Positions 37,761 to 46,021 of a stretch of 64,000 bases of DNA are shown here, one piece after another; the first letter of the stretch is position 1, and the number at the start of each line of letters is the position of its first letter. The notes beneath the pieces are model-generated. The model saw only the letters and a list, made by a program, of their open reading frames with translations, ran no database searches and was not told the DNA's origin. Position numbers and translations under genes: made by a program. This DNA comes from Verrucomicrobiota bacterium (lineage in GTDB: Bacteria; Verrucomicrobiota; Verrucomicrobiia; CAIQCK01), in the NCBI GenBank assembly GCA_016235595.1, contig JACRJX010000025.1:1-64000 (forward strand), written 5' to 3'.

Positions 37761-38438
37761 ATGAACACAGATGCACACCATGCACTCGTAGCCGCGCTCG
37801 CTTGCTTCGCTCTGAACCAAGTGAGCCCGGCTCAGGAAGCTCCGGCCGGCATGGAGAAACTGGACTACAGAATGCCCAAGCCCATGTTCATCAGCACGAT
37901 GAAGAACTTCAGGAATTGCAATCTTGAGCCACCCCGAGGCGACAAACCTCGTCCGCCAATCTTCGTGCCGCAGGGTTGCTCCAATCTCGCGCTGAAAAAG
38001 AAGGTGACATCAAGCGGGCTGAATCCAGACATTGGAAGTCTCGACCTCATCACGGATGGCGACAAAGAAGAAGGCGACCACCAGTATGTGGAGCTTAGCC
38101 CCGGTCTCCAATGGGTGCAGATAGACCTTGGCAGGACCTGCGAAATCCGGGCGATTGTGGTGTGGCACCGTCATTATGATCCGCGCGTTTACCGTGACGT
38201 GGTCGTCCAAATAGCCGATGACGCGAAATTCATCGACGGCGTGAAGACCGTGTTCAACAACGATCACGACAACTCCAGCGGCCTTGGCATTGGCAAGGAC
38301 CTCGAATACATCGAGGACTACGAGGGCCGCCCGATCGCCGTCAAAGGCGTCAAGGGCCGTTACGTGCGCCTCTACAGCAGCGGCAACACCTCCAACCAGA
38401 TGAACCACTACATGGAGGTGGAGGTTTTCGGGAAGTAA
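37761..38438 (+). CDS. Exported discoidin (F5/8 type C)-like protein, copy 2
   Basis: 225 residues. Signal-like N-terminus (ALVAALACFALNQVSPAQ), then EAPAGMEKLDYRMPKPMF, then the same galactose-binding-like domain: NLALKKKVTSSG, SLDLITDGDKEE, WVQIDLGRTCEIRAIVVWH and GRYVRLYSSGN. The stretch LALKKKVTSSG precedes variable loops, whereas the last 60 residues match copy 1 almost exactly. It lies 49 bases after copy 1. Ligand unknown; probably periplasmic or surface exposed. Confidence 0.75.
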   Translation: MNTDAHHALVAALACFALNQVSPAQEAPAGMEKLDYRMPKPMFISTMKNFRNCNLEPPRGDKPRPPIFVPQGCSNLALKKKVTSSGLNPDIGSLDLITDGDKEEGDHQYVELSPGLQWVQIDLGRTCEIRAIVVWHRHYDPRVYRDVVVQIADDAKFIDGVKTVFNNDHDNSSGLGIGKDLEYIEDYEGRPIAVKGVKGRYVRLYSSGNTSNQMNHYMEVEVFGK

Positions 38439-38472
38439 GTCCGCCCGGACATTCTGGGGATCGCCGCCCCGT

Positions 38473-39591
38473 TCAGATCTTGATGAAGGTCTTCTTGCGA
38501 TAGAGGAAATACATCAGCAGCCACATCACCGTCATGGCGGCCATCGCTTGGATGAACGCCTGCACATTGGCCGGACACAGACTGCACACTCCCCCGACAA
38601 AGACATTCCCGATCAGCCGGAAATCAAACAGGTGCGCCATCATGTAAATGGCAATCGAGTTGGCCCCGAACACCACGAAGAAGAACGCCCACCTTCCACG
38701 CCCCATCACATCGATGAGCTGGAAGAACGCCGCCAGCAGGAGCGTCGTCAATCCACAGGTCACCAGCACAAACGAGCTGGTCCACAGGCTCCGGATGATC
38801 GGGAACCAGAAGCCCCAGACCACGCCGACCGCCACCATGACCAGGCCCCAGAGGAGCAGCACCTTCACCTTCTCCTCCTTCTTCCGCTGGCCAGTCACAA
38901 TGTGCCCCACCAGCACGCCCAGAAGCATGTTGGCGACGAACGAGATCGTGGCCAGGACCTGCCATGAACCCTGTTTGTGAAACGGGCCCAGCACCATGTT
39001 ATCAACGTAAATCCCAAGGTTCATCTGGCCCGAGTAACGTTCCCCCTGCCAGCCCGGCACCGGGACGAACATGAACAGCGCCCAATACCCCACGAGCAAT
39101 GCCCCGGCCAGAATGCACTGCGTCCGCATGCTGGCATGCAAGACCAGCATCGCGCACACGAGATAGCCGATGCTGATATATTCCAGCACGTTGTTGTAAA
39201 CCGGCATGTGGCCGAACTTGAGGCTCAACAGATGCCCGCCCGCAATCAGCCCCAGCAGAAACAGGATCACCGACCGTTTGATGATGTGCAGGTGAATGGT
39301 CTTCATGTCCGTCACCATGCGCCGGTTCCTGAGCGACAACGGCATCGTCAGGCCGACCACGAACAGGAACATGGGCATCGCGATGAAACACAATCGCAAG
39401 CCCTCGGCAAAACCATAGCTGAACTGCGTAGAAGCCGCCGCCGCGAACGGTTCCCCCCACAACTTTGTGAATGTCTGGAGGATGGGCGCTCCGCCGATGT
39501 CGATGGCCAGGATCAGGAACATCGCGAACCCGCGCAACGCATCGATGCTGACCAGCCGGTTATCCGGCGCTGACTTTTGTTCCATTTGCAT
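38473..39591 (-). CDS. HGSNAT-like membrane acyltransferase (DUF5009/COG4299-type)
   Basis: 372 residues. It opens with the family signature RLVSIDALRGFAMFLILAID. About ten membrane helices follow (for example LCFIAMPMFLFVVGLTMPLS, then HIIKRSVILFLLGLIAGGHL, VLLLWGLVMVAVGVVWGFWF and WAFFFVVFGANSIAIYMMAH). The GANSIAIYMM segment is typical of the COG4299/HGSNAT group, which transfers acetyl from acetyl-CoA across the membrane onto amino sugars. It could acetylate glucosamine-type residues of imported or cell-wall glycans. It converges with the discoidin-like genes; the gap is 34 bases. Confidence 0.82.
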   Translation of the reverse strand: MQMEQKSAPDNRLVSIDALRGFAMFLILAIDIGGAPILQTFTKLWGEPFAAAASTQFSYGFAEGLRLCFIAMPMFLFVVGLTMPLSLRNRRMVTDMKTIHLHIIKRSVILFLLGLIAGGHLLSLKFGHMPVYNNVLEYISIGYLVCAMLVLHASMRTQCILAGALLVGYWALFMFVPVPGWQGERYSGQMNLGIYVDNMVLGPFHKQGSWQVLATISFVANMLLGVLVGHIVTGQRKKEEKVKVLLLWGLVMVAVGVVWGFWFPIIRSLWTSSFVLVTCGLTTLLLAAFFQLIDVMGRGRWAFFFVVFGANSIAIYMMAHLFDFRLIGNVFVGGVCSLCPANVQAFIQAMAAMTVMWLLMYFLYRKKTFIKI

Positions 39592-39828
39592 CCGCTTGAA
39601 ACCAGAGTGGAAGGTGAACCGCGCGAATCATGATGCGGCGTCTCCGGCATCGATTCCTTCCAAGAGGGATATCATCAACGGGAGAAAAAGAAAAGGAGGC
39701 ATGTGAGATTTCGGAAGAACTACATTGCGTCCGAGCGATACGACAAAGGCCGGCTCGGCGGGACGCCCCGCCCTGCCCGCTGCGACTTTCTTCGATCCAG
39801 GTCCAACGGTTGCGCCCGAAAGAAATGG

Positions 39829-39894
39829 GGACACGCTAAAGCGTGAACTCCAACATAACTCGCTTCGCGTTGGAGTTCACGCTTTAGCGTGTCC
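39829..39894. repeat. Perfect 26-base-pair inverted repeat
   Basis: Arms 39829-39854 and 39869-39894 are exact reverse complements, with a 14-base loop. Each arm begins or ends with GGACACGCTAAAGCGT, itself nearly palindromic. The stem is too long and lacks a T tract for a simple terminator; it looks like a mobile palindromic repeat. Confidence 0.85.
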
Positions 39895-39898
39895 CGCT

Positions 39899-39942
39899 TG
39901 TCCCATCATTCATTAATGAACAGGCGAGACGCCTGTCCTACT
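39899..39942. repeat. Dispersed 44-base palindromic repeat, copy 2
   Basis: It starts TGTCCCATCATTCATTAATG and ends with ACAGGCG-AGA-CGCCTGT and CCTACT. It is related to 27641-27684 and is joined to the long hairpin at 39829-39894. Differences in the palindrome arms are largely compensated, so the stem is kept. Confidence 0.6.
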
Positions 39943-39991
39943 ATGATTCATACTGTTGTAAATAGCCTGTACAGTCGTTTGATTGGACTAC

Positions 39992-40020
39992 TTGCATAGT
40001 AAGTTGCCAGTTCATACATA
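39992..40020 (+). promoter_or_regulatory. Possible promoter for the 40069-45786 gene run
   Basis: TTGCAT (39992-39997) and TACATA (40015-40020) are 17 bases apart in a locally A/T-rich stretch, about 50 bases before the likely ATG at 40069. Found by eye only. Confidence 0.3.
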
Positions 40021-40068
40021 ACCATCATGCTTGACAGCCCAACCGTCTCTTCTTTAGAACATTGTTAC

Positions 40069-40974
40069 ATGAGAATACTCCTCCACTGCGCGGGTACCGT
40101 TATCTTCTGGATTGTCTTACTGGCCTGTACTCTACCGCCTATAACTCACGCTTATATCCTGCCGGTGCTTCCCGCGGTTGCGCCCGGCAATGCCGCGGCC
40201 TTCAGCGAGAAACAATGGGACCAACTTAGCGACAAGGACCTGAAGGATTGGGGCAAGCTGGCGCTGAAAAATTCAAAGTGGCGGCATGGCGAGACCGAAC
40301 ACTTTGTCATCCACTATCAGAAACTTTCCGAGGCCCAGAGAGCCGCGCGCGAATCGGAAATCTACTGCGAGTATCTGAAGACAGATCTCGGCCTGGTCAA
40401 GGACTACCGCAAGAGCAAGAACCACTTGTTCATCTATGCCAAGGAGGAGGACTGGAATTCGTTTTGTTTTGAAACCAAGATGAACCGGGTCCTCGTCAGC
40501 ACCCATTATCAAGGCGAGATGTTCATCATGGCTCGCAGCAATGATTCCACCTTCAGCCAGCAACTGGCCTTTCCCGTGACCTGCGCCGTTCTGCGCCGTT
40601 TCTTTCCCAAGGACCCGCCGCATTGGGTCACCACAGGCGTCGCGAGCTTCGAGGAAGGCAATGCCTACAAACAAATGAAAGGCATCGGTGGCGGCGAGCG
40701 TGGCAGCGGGCGGGGAGGCAGAGCCTCCTATCCGATGGAGTCACTGCTGGCGGCAAACAATTCTCCCAAGGACTCGAGCCAACGATACGAATACAGCCGG
40801 ACCTGCGAGCGGCTGGTGAGGTTTCTATTGACCAAACTGGATCGCCAGCGCTTTGTGACGCTGGTGACGAAACTCTGCGAGCGCGTCTCGTTTCAAACCG
40901 CGATCCCCGAGGTTTATCCGGAGAAGTTCAAGACGTATCAAGACTTCCTGACCGCCTACAACTCTTTCCTATGA
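40069..40974 (+). CDS. Exported DUF1570-like protein lacking the HExxH motif
   Basis: 301 residues from ATG 40069 (ATG 40027 gives 14 more). Signal peptide: MRILLHCAGTVIFWIVLLAC. The core resembles the peptidase-like protein at 35554: HFVIHYQKLSEAQRAARESE, then HLFIYAKEEDWNSFC, then a helix where HExxH should be but reads FPVTCAVLRRFF, followed by HWVTTGVASFEEG. The zinc motif is therefore absent and the protein is probably non-catalytic. Its last codons overlap the next gene as ATGA, suggesting coupling. Confidence 0.65.
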   Translation: MRILLHCAGTVIFWIVLLACTLPPITHAYILPVLPAVAPGNAAAFSEKQWDQLSDKDLKDWGKLALKNSKWRHGETEHFVIHYQKLSEAQRAARESEIYCEYLKTDLGLVKDYRKSKNHLFIYAKEEDWNSFCFETKMNRVLVSTHYQGEMFIMARSNDSTFSQQLAFPVTCAVLRRFFPKDPPHWVTTGVASFEEGNAYKQMKGIGGGERGSGRGGRASYPMESLLAANNSPKDSSQRYEYSRTCERLVRFLLTKLDRQRFVTLVTKLCERVSFQTAIPEVYPEKFKTYQDFLTAYNSFL

Positions 40975-42128
40975 CCCTGGATTCCCTCCACGGCCCGGGT
41001 TCGCCGCCGGCCCGTCCGCCGGTTCGTGGCGGGACAACCGCCAGGATACGGGCGTTCCCAATCATCCTGGCGTGCCTCGCCTGCGGTGTGTCCGGTTGCG
41101 GCCCGGCCACGGAGGAAATCCAACCGGAGGCGGTCTGCTGGGCGGCAACGGTGGAGCATCTCGCTTACAAGAGCGGCACGATCTACAGCGCGAAGAAAGC
41201 CACGCAGGATTACATCAGCGCCCTGGAAAAGATTCTCGCCACCCCGCAGGAAGCCAGCGAAGCCGCCGACACCCGTTCGAGATTGGCCTGGGCAGTCACC
41301 CGGCTGGCCATGATCGAGGAAGCCCTGGGCCATCGCGAGACCGCGGAACAAGTCTATCAGCAGGCCGCGAAGGAAATCGCATCAGTGAAGACGCAGAACA
41401 CCAGCCTGGAGGATCTCAAACACTACATCGTGGCGGAGCCGTATTATGACCGCGTGTTCGGGCCGCTGCTGGACAGGGCCAGACAGGCGACGTGGAAGGA
41501 AAGGAAGGGCAATTGGGAAACCACCACCGTGGACCTGCTCTCCACCCGGAGCGCCGGCGTCCGGCGCGTGACGGCCAGGCAGTGTTCCTACCACATTCGA
41601 CTCGACCCCGGCCGTCCCGATTTTGGAAATGAGTCAGTGCTCCTCACGGTCTTTGTGACTGACAGCGGCCAGACATGGGCCGGGCCGGAGCAGGATTTTT
41701 ATATTGAGACCGACTCCGGCGTCGTGGGTGGAAACGTGAGCAAGTGGTTGCTCTGGTGCGACAGCCTGCTGGCCAGACGGGCTGGCGAAAAGGATACCGT
41801 TGACACCTTGCCGGCTCGCGTTGACAGGCAAATCGGCGGCTACGATCTCAGCAACGCCCAAACCGGTTCGATCATGGATGATGACATATACTCGGACTCG
41901 ATCCTGCGGGAACGATACTCGTTCTACAGGGACTTCCTTGGGGAAGGGTTCTTCGACAAATTTGTCGAGCCGGATGGCCGAGCTTACCGCGCCGCGCAGG
42001 TGATTGGCAACACGCTGCGGCTGGACATAAGAGGCCGCGGCGGCCTCAGCACCGCCAGCGTATTTATTGAGATCAAATCGCGCAGGGTTCATCATTGCAC
42101 GGTGGACGGCAGGAAAGTGTTTCCCTAG
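40971..42128 (+). CDS. Putative lipoprotein with a WAGPEQ module
   Basis: 385 residues from ATG 40971, overlapping the previous stop (ATGA). A Pro/Arg-rich start precedes the lipoprotein signal IILACLACGVSGC. Residues about 55-140 are TPR-like helices (KKATQDYISALEKILATPQ, then RETAEQVYQQAAKEIASVKT). Residues about 215-290 carry a module shared with the next large gene: LTVFVTDSGQTWAGPEQDFY, then WLLWCDSLLA and VDRQIGGYDLSNA. The function of the module is unknown. It is probably anchored to the outer membrane. Confidence 0.6.
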   Translation: MTLDSLHGPGSPPARPPVRGGTTARIRAFPIILACLACGVSGCGPATEEIQPEAVCWAATVEHLAYKSGTIYSAKKATQDYISALEKILATPQEASEAADTRSRLAWAVTRLAMIEEALGHRETAEQVYQQAAKEIASVKTQNTSLEDLKHYIVAEPYYDRVFGPLLDRARQATWKERKGNWETTTVDLLSTRSAGVRRVTARQCSYHIRLDPGRPDFGNESVLLTVFVTDSGQTWAGPEQDFYIETDSGVVGGNVSKWLLWCDSLLARRAGEKDTVDTLPARVDRQIGGYDLSNAQTGSIMDDDIYSDSILRERYSFYRDFLGEGFFDKFVEPDGRAYRAAQVIGNTLRLDIRGRGGLSTASVFIEIKSRRVHHCTVDGRKVFP

Positions 42129-42176
42129 ACTGCCACGCCAGACGGGAACGACAACTCAGGATGGAAGGGAGAGACC

Positions 42177-42683
42177 ATGAACACATCTCAAAGGAAGGAA
42201 CCGGGAACCTCCGCTCGAATGCTCGCTGTGATTCTGTTTGCCATCTCGGTGGTAATCATCAGCGGCGCGGCCGAGCCGCCCGCCCGGAAAGCCGGCGTGG
42301 ACATTCCCGAACAGGTGGCGCCGCTGACCGTGCTGCAACTCAACACCAAGCTCCCGCATTCGTATTCCTTCGAATACAAAGCCAACCCCGACCCCGGGCG
42401 GCGTTACTGGAAGCGCATCTCCGAAAAAATGTGGAGTGAGACCTATCCGAGCGGCATCAAGAGCATCTTCAAAGTCCTGGGTCACGCCACCATCAATGGC
42501 ATCGAAGGCACGATCGTGGTCAAGGTCTCCGGCGCCGAGAGCCTGACGGGGACCGACAACGAAGGAGGGCTTCAGGCGTTCATCCCCGACAAGGGCAGCG
42601 CAACGATGCATCACTTGTATCGAAACGCGGGCCGGGGCGACACCCAATGGCACGACCTTGGCCCGATGCTGAATGTGCAATAA
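42177..42683 (+). CDS. Exported hypothetical protein
   Basis: 168 residues; GGGAG lies five bases before the ATG. Signal peptide: ARMLAVILFAISVVIISGAA. The mature protein is beta-rich (LTVLQLNTKLPHSYSFEYK, then KSIFKVLGHATINGIEGTIV and GGLQAFIPDKGSATMHHLYR). No family is recognised. Spacing to both neighbours is short (48 and 28 bases), so it is probably part of the same transcript as 40069-45786. Confidence 0.6.
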   Translation: MNTSQRKEPGTSARMLAVILFAISVVIISGAAEPPARKAGVDIPEQVAPLTVLQLNTKLPHSYSFEYKANPDPGRRYWKRISEKMWSETYPSGIKSIFKVLGHATINGIEGTIVVKVSGAESLTGTDNEGGLQAFIPDKGSATMHHLYRNAGRGDTQWHDLGPMLNVQ

Positions 42684-42711
42684 AGCCGGCCGGGCCTGAA
42701 AGAAAGAGGAC

Positions 42712-45700
42712 ATGAATTCGCGTTACCGATCATGGGCGGTGGCAGTGATGATCCTCGCGGCAAACGCTGGCATGTGCCAGGAGGAGAAACATCGAGACCT
42801 GCCAGGCGATCTCAAGAACAGCGAGATCAACCTCATTTGGAAAGAAATGTGGAAGGTCCCCTCTCACGGCAAACCCCTCGAAGAGCCCAAGCTCGCCCCC
42901 CTCACCGAGGCGGACGCGCTCCGCCACCTGACCGGCAAATGGATCGAGATGACCGCCGAGATCTGCAGCGACGCGTGCATGGTCAAGCCGTGGGTCCAGT
43001 TGAACCCGGATCGCACCTATCTGGCGGCGGACGATCCCTTCACGCCCAAGCGCACCTGCCGCGGCATGTGGCGAGTGGTCTCGGACAAGATCGTTCTGTT
43101 CGCCAGGGAAAGCGGCGGCATTCCCAATTACATCTTCACGGTCGGAAAGAAAGTTTACATGCTCGACATGATGAACGCCCTCCACAAGACCGAATTGCGG
43201 CGAGAGAAGGATTTGGCCATCGGGAAGTTGGCGTGGGAACCCTGGGCAGGCCAGGTGAACACGGACGCAGGCTCTTCCCCGGAAAAAGTGGAGGGAAAGC
43301 GTGCGAAGTTCCTCTGTGAATTGAATTCCTCCGGCCCTGAAACAATCCCCGTCATTGTTTTCGTGACCGCCAGGGGCAACGTGTGGGCGGGACCGGAGCA
43401 AAGCTTCTACGTCGAGAGCGGCCAGGGTGTCCTGGGCCTCAAGCCTCCCAATGGCGGAGGCGCGTGGATTCAATGGTGCGACAGCGTGCTGGCGCAGCCG
43501 CGCGGCGGGAAATGCACCCTGGACATGGCGGTGGATCGGTTTGAGAGGGAGGTTGACGTTTTCAACCTGAACCGGGCCTGGTGGTTCGGTTCTCAAGATA
43601 CGGATATGAGCCGTTCACTGTTCAAGCGCCCGTTCATCAACTTCAAGACGGAGAATTCCACGCAGGTGAAGATGCTTCGCATTCAGGTGGGCCGCGGCGA
43701 AATACAACTGGACATGAAAAGCCCGGACGAACGCCGCACGGCCAGCGCCACGATCGACCTCCCATCGAAGACACTCACCCACGCCGCGCTCACAGAGGCA
43801 GGGGCAACCCGCGAGATCACACTTCCCCCGCCTGCCAAGGCGGATGCGCCTTCCAAAGCCGGAACAAATGTTCCCGTTGTTCCGCCCACGATGCCGCCTG
43901 GCACCGTCACATTGCTGGCCAAGGAGAACCAAAAGAAATGGGACATCAAGTCCGGCGAATGGAAGTTTGAGAACAGCGCGCTCATCGGCAGCGGCGCAAG
44001 CGAGATCGTGTATCCGGAGAATCTCGCGCCGCCTTTCAAGTTGCAGTTTGAAATCACGGTGCTGAAAGGCATGCGCCCGCGCGTCAAGTTCGGCCGGTTC
44101 AAGTTCGCAAATGAAGGCTCTGTAAACACCTTCGGCATTTATCCGGCCCCGAAGGACGCGCCGTTGTTCCATTACGAATTGAAGACCCGCTATCGCGTTT
44201 CGATTTCCGTCGGGCTGGATGCGGTGGAGTTTTATGTGAACGGCGCGTTGATCAGCAAAGCGCCCGGCGTGAGAGATCAAGCCGCGCCGTTGAAGTTTTG
44301 CGCCGGTGACAACTGGTCCAAAGGCGAGGTCGAATACAGGGACATCGTCGTGACACAACCCGCCCGGCCAACGGCGCCGCTGCCGCAAGCCAGCGAGAGC
44401 AGCAAGCCGGCGCGGCATGTGTTGGCTGCAACCCCGCCTCGCACGCCAGCCAGCAGACAGCCGGCCGCCGGTCCCCTCGTCGTGCCGGGCGAATACAAGG
44501 AATGGCAGTCCGTGCTCATCCTGAGCAACGAAGTGCTGCGCGTGAAGCTGCGCTACATGCCGGTCTTCTCCGCCGCCGACCCGTTTCCCATGGCGTTGGA
44601 GCTCGACAACAGAAGCGGCGGCCCCCTCAAGATCGAGCAGATCTACGTTGTATTCAGAACAAGCCGAAGAGACACGGAACAGCCGCACGTGTCCATGCCC
44701 AGGAGCACCGTTGTGTTGTCGGAACTTGCCAACGGAGTGACCACGGTCACGGGAGGCGCCTTGTGGTCGCCGCTGCTCGCGGCGATGGAGCTGACTCCGA
44801 ACGCATGCGTCCGCGTGCCGGTCACCACCGGCGGCAATGTGCGGTTGCAAGATGGCCGCCGTTACTACTTCGACAACGTGCCATTTGAATTCGAGTTGCG
44901 GTATCCCGTCCCCCCGGTGATCGAATCCATGAAGCAGCAACTGAGGGAAGGTCTCCGCACCGAACCAAGACCCCCTTCACCGTACCGAGAGAAGCCAGCG
45001 GTCATCCTATCCGATGGAACGCCCGCCATTCTTGATCGCGCCAGCGACACGGATGTCGTGGATCGCCTGGATTTTCTGGTGATGAAGGAAATCGTGGACG
45101 CGATGACCCTGGATGATTTGTTGGCGGGGCTTAAGACGTACAAGCGCTGCCGGCAAACCATCGCTCAACTTCTGAAGCGGCGTTTCCCGGACTCCCCGGA
45201 GGTTTTGGCTTACTATCGGGAAGAACTGCCCAAAGAGCATACGAATGCCTGGGATGACGCGCTCATGCCAGGAGTATGGAACGACGAGTTTCTCAAGGCG
45301 GCTGTGGCGCGTCTTGAAAAGGGAAATCTTCGCTGGGGTTTCTCCATCCTGGAGCGGCACCGGAAGGAATGGATCGGCAAGCCGGACTATGTGGCGCGCA
45401 TCTCAGCCGCCATGTTGAAACACTATCCGACTCTGGCATCGGGGCCGCAGAAGCTGCCGGACAAGGAGCTTCACGACTGGGGCCGCGCTGTATCCGACGC
45501 CGGCGCAACCGGCGACCGGCAATTCATCAAGTATTTCGCGCCAGCCCTTGACGACAAGCGGGTGATCCAGGAGCCGGAAGAGTCAAGCGCGCCCCGGGGA
45601 TTTGCGACGCGTGTTTGCGATTGCGCGCTGGACGCGATCCTGATGATTCTGGATGGCGACACATGGGAAGCCTTCAAGAAAGCGGGCATCGATGGCTGGA

Positions 45701-45786
45701 GCACGGATCGCCAGGCATTTGCCGCTTACGACCGCGTCATCACCGATACCAAGAAACGTCTTGAAGCTTCCGGCCTCCTGAAGTAG
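42712..45786 (+). CDS. Large exported multidomain protein of unknown function
   Basis: 1024 residues; AGAGG precedes ATG 42712. Signal peptide: SWAVAVMILAANAGMC. Residues about 70-150 look like a lipocalin-type strand set (LTGKWIEMTAEICSDACM, then GMWRVVSDKIVLFA). Residues about 215-300 carry the module also found in 40971-42128 (VIVFVTARGNVWAGPEQSFY, then WIQWCDSVLAQ). Residues about 400-545 form a concanavalin/DUF1080-like lectin domain (KWDIKSGEWKFENSALIGSG, then YRVSISVGLDAVEFYVNGAL). A Pro/Ala linker follows, then a beta-sandwich, then a helical C-terminus from about 770 (RLDFLVMKEIVDAMTLDDLL, WGFSILERHRKEWIG). No catalytic motif was identified. Confidence 0.6.
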   Translation: MNSRYRSWAVAVMILAANAGMCQEEKHRDLPGDLKNSEINLIWKEMWKVPSHGKPLEEPKLAPLTEADALRHLTGKWIEMTAEICSDACMVKPWVQLNPDRTYLAADDPFTPKRTCRGMWRVVSDKIVLFARESGGIPNYIFTVGKKVYMLDMMNALHKTELRREKDLAIGKLAWEPWAGQVNTDAGSSPEKVEGKRAKFLCELNSSGPETIPVIVFVTARGNVWAGPEQSFYVESGQGVLGLKPPNGGGAWIQWCDSVLAQPRGGKCTLDMAVDRFEREVDVFNLNRAWWFGSQDTDMSRSLFKRPFINFKTENSTQVKMLRIQVGRGEIQLDMKSPDERRTASATIDLPSKTLTHAALTEAGATREITLPPPAKADAPSKAGTNVPVVPPTMPPGTVTLLAKENQKKWDIKSGEWKFENSALIGSGASEIVYPENLAPPFKLQFEITVLKGMRPRVKFGRFKFANEGSVNTFGIYPAPKDAPLFHYELKTRYRVSISVGLDAVEFYVNGALISKAPGVRDQAAPLKFCAGDNWSKGEVEYRDIVVTQPARPTAPLPQASESSKPARHVLAATPPRTPASRQPAAGPLVVPGEYKEWQSVLILSNEVLRVKLRYMPVFSAADPFPMALELDNRSGGPLKIEQIYVVFRTSRRDTEQPHVSMPRSTVVLSELANGVTTVTGGALWSPLLAAMELTPNACVRVPVTTGGNVRLQDGRRYYFDNVPFEFELRYPVPPVIESMKQQLREGLRTEPRPPSPYREKPAVILSDGTPAILDRASDTDVVDRLDFLVMKEIVDAMTLDDLLAGLKTYKRCRQTIAQLLKRRFPDSPEVLAYYREELPKEHTNAWDDALMPGVWNDEFLKAAVARLEKGNLRWGFSILERHRKEWIGKPDYVARISAAMLKHYPTLASGPQKLPDKELHDWGRAVSDAGATGDRQFIKYFAPALDDKRVIQEPEESSAPRGFATRVCDCALDAILMILDGDTWEAFKKAGIDGWSTDRQAFAAYDRVITDTKKRLEASGLLK

Positions 45787-45787
45787 C

Positions 45788-45843
45788 CCCGCCACGCCGT
45801 GGCGGGAAATGTGATGGTTCAATCCCGCGACGGAGTCGCGGGA
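45788..45843 (+). terminator. Two adjacent strong hairpins after the long gene
   Basis: CCCGCCAC-GCC-GTGGCGGG (45788-45806) and TCCCGCGAC-GGA-GTCGCGGGA (45823-45843) are perfect stems of 8 and 9 base pairs with three-base loops. They start two bases after the stop codon. There is no T tract, so they may act as transcript-end stabilisers or be palindromic repeats rather than intrinsic terminators. Confidence 0.45.
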
Positions 45844-45862
45844 CTACGATTTCCCGGCCCGC

Positions 45863-45897
45863 GTGATGAACTCCCTCCAGGATTTCCGGCGGCGACG
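45863..45897 (+). repeat. Dispersed repeat core, copy 1
   Basis: The core GTGATGAACTCCCTCCAGGA and the following TTTCCGGCGGCGAC are near-identical to 54413-54446 and to the reverse complement of 57559-57592. Only the core is present here. Confidence 0.6.
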
Positions 45898-45928
45898 CTG
45901 GGTGAAAGGTGAACCGCTTGCCGTGGGA

Positions 45929-46021
45929 TTATTTCCGGCTGCGGATTGTTCCGCAGATGTCAATGAGACAGTAAATACTCACGCCGCCGCGCAGTATTGA
46001 GGGTTGTATTTGTGGGTTCAT
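45929..46021 (-). pseudogene. Internally deleted methyltransferase remnant
   Basis: The frame from ATG 46021 encodes 30 residues. The first ten (MNPQIQPSIL) match the first residues of the methyltransferase at 21506 (MNPNTQPSML). The last 16 (SIYCLIDICGTIRSRK) match its end (SIYCLIDIYKTPGSKR). About 345 codons between these are missing, with only RGGV at the junction. The similarity is visible in DNA too, for example ACAACCCTCAAT near both starts. The ATG overlaps the stop of the upstream membrane-protein gene (ATGA), so the relic is still positioned as an operon gene. A functional peptide is unlikely. Confidence 0.75.

Larger units (their letters stand above)
39592..40068. other. Intergenic region rich in palindromes
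   Basis: About 480 bases between divergent genes. It contains a small GC stem (GGCGGG/CCCGCC near 39758-39775), the long hairpin 39829-39894, the dispersed repeat 39899-39942 and a possible promoter at 39992-40020. The short frames here were judged spurious. Confidence 0.55.
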
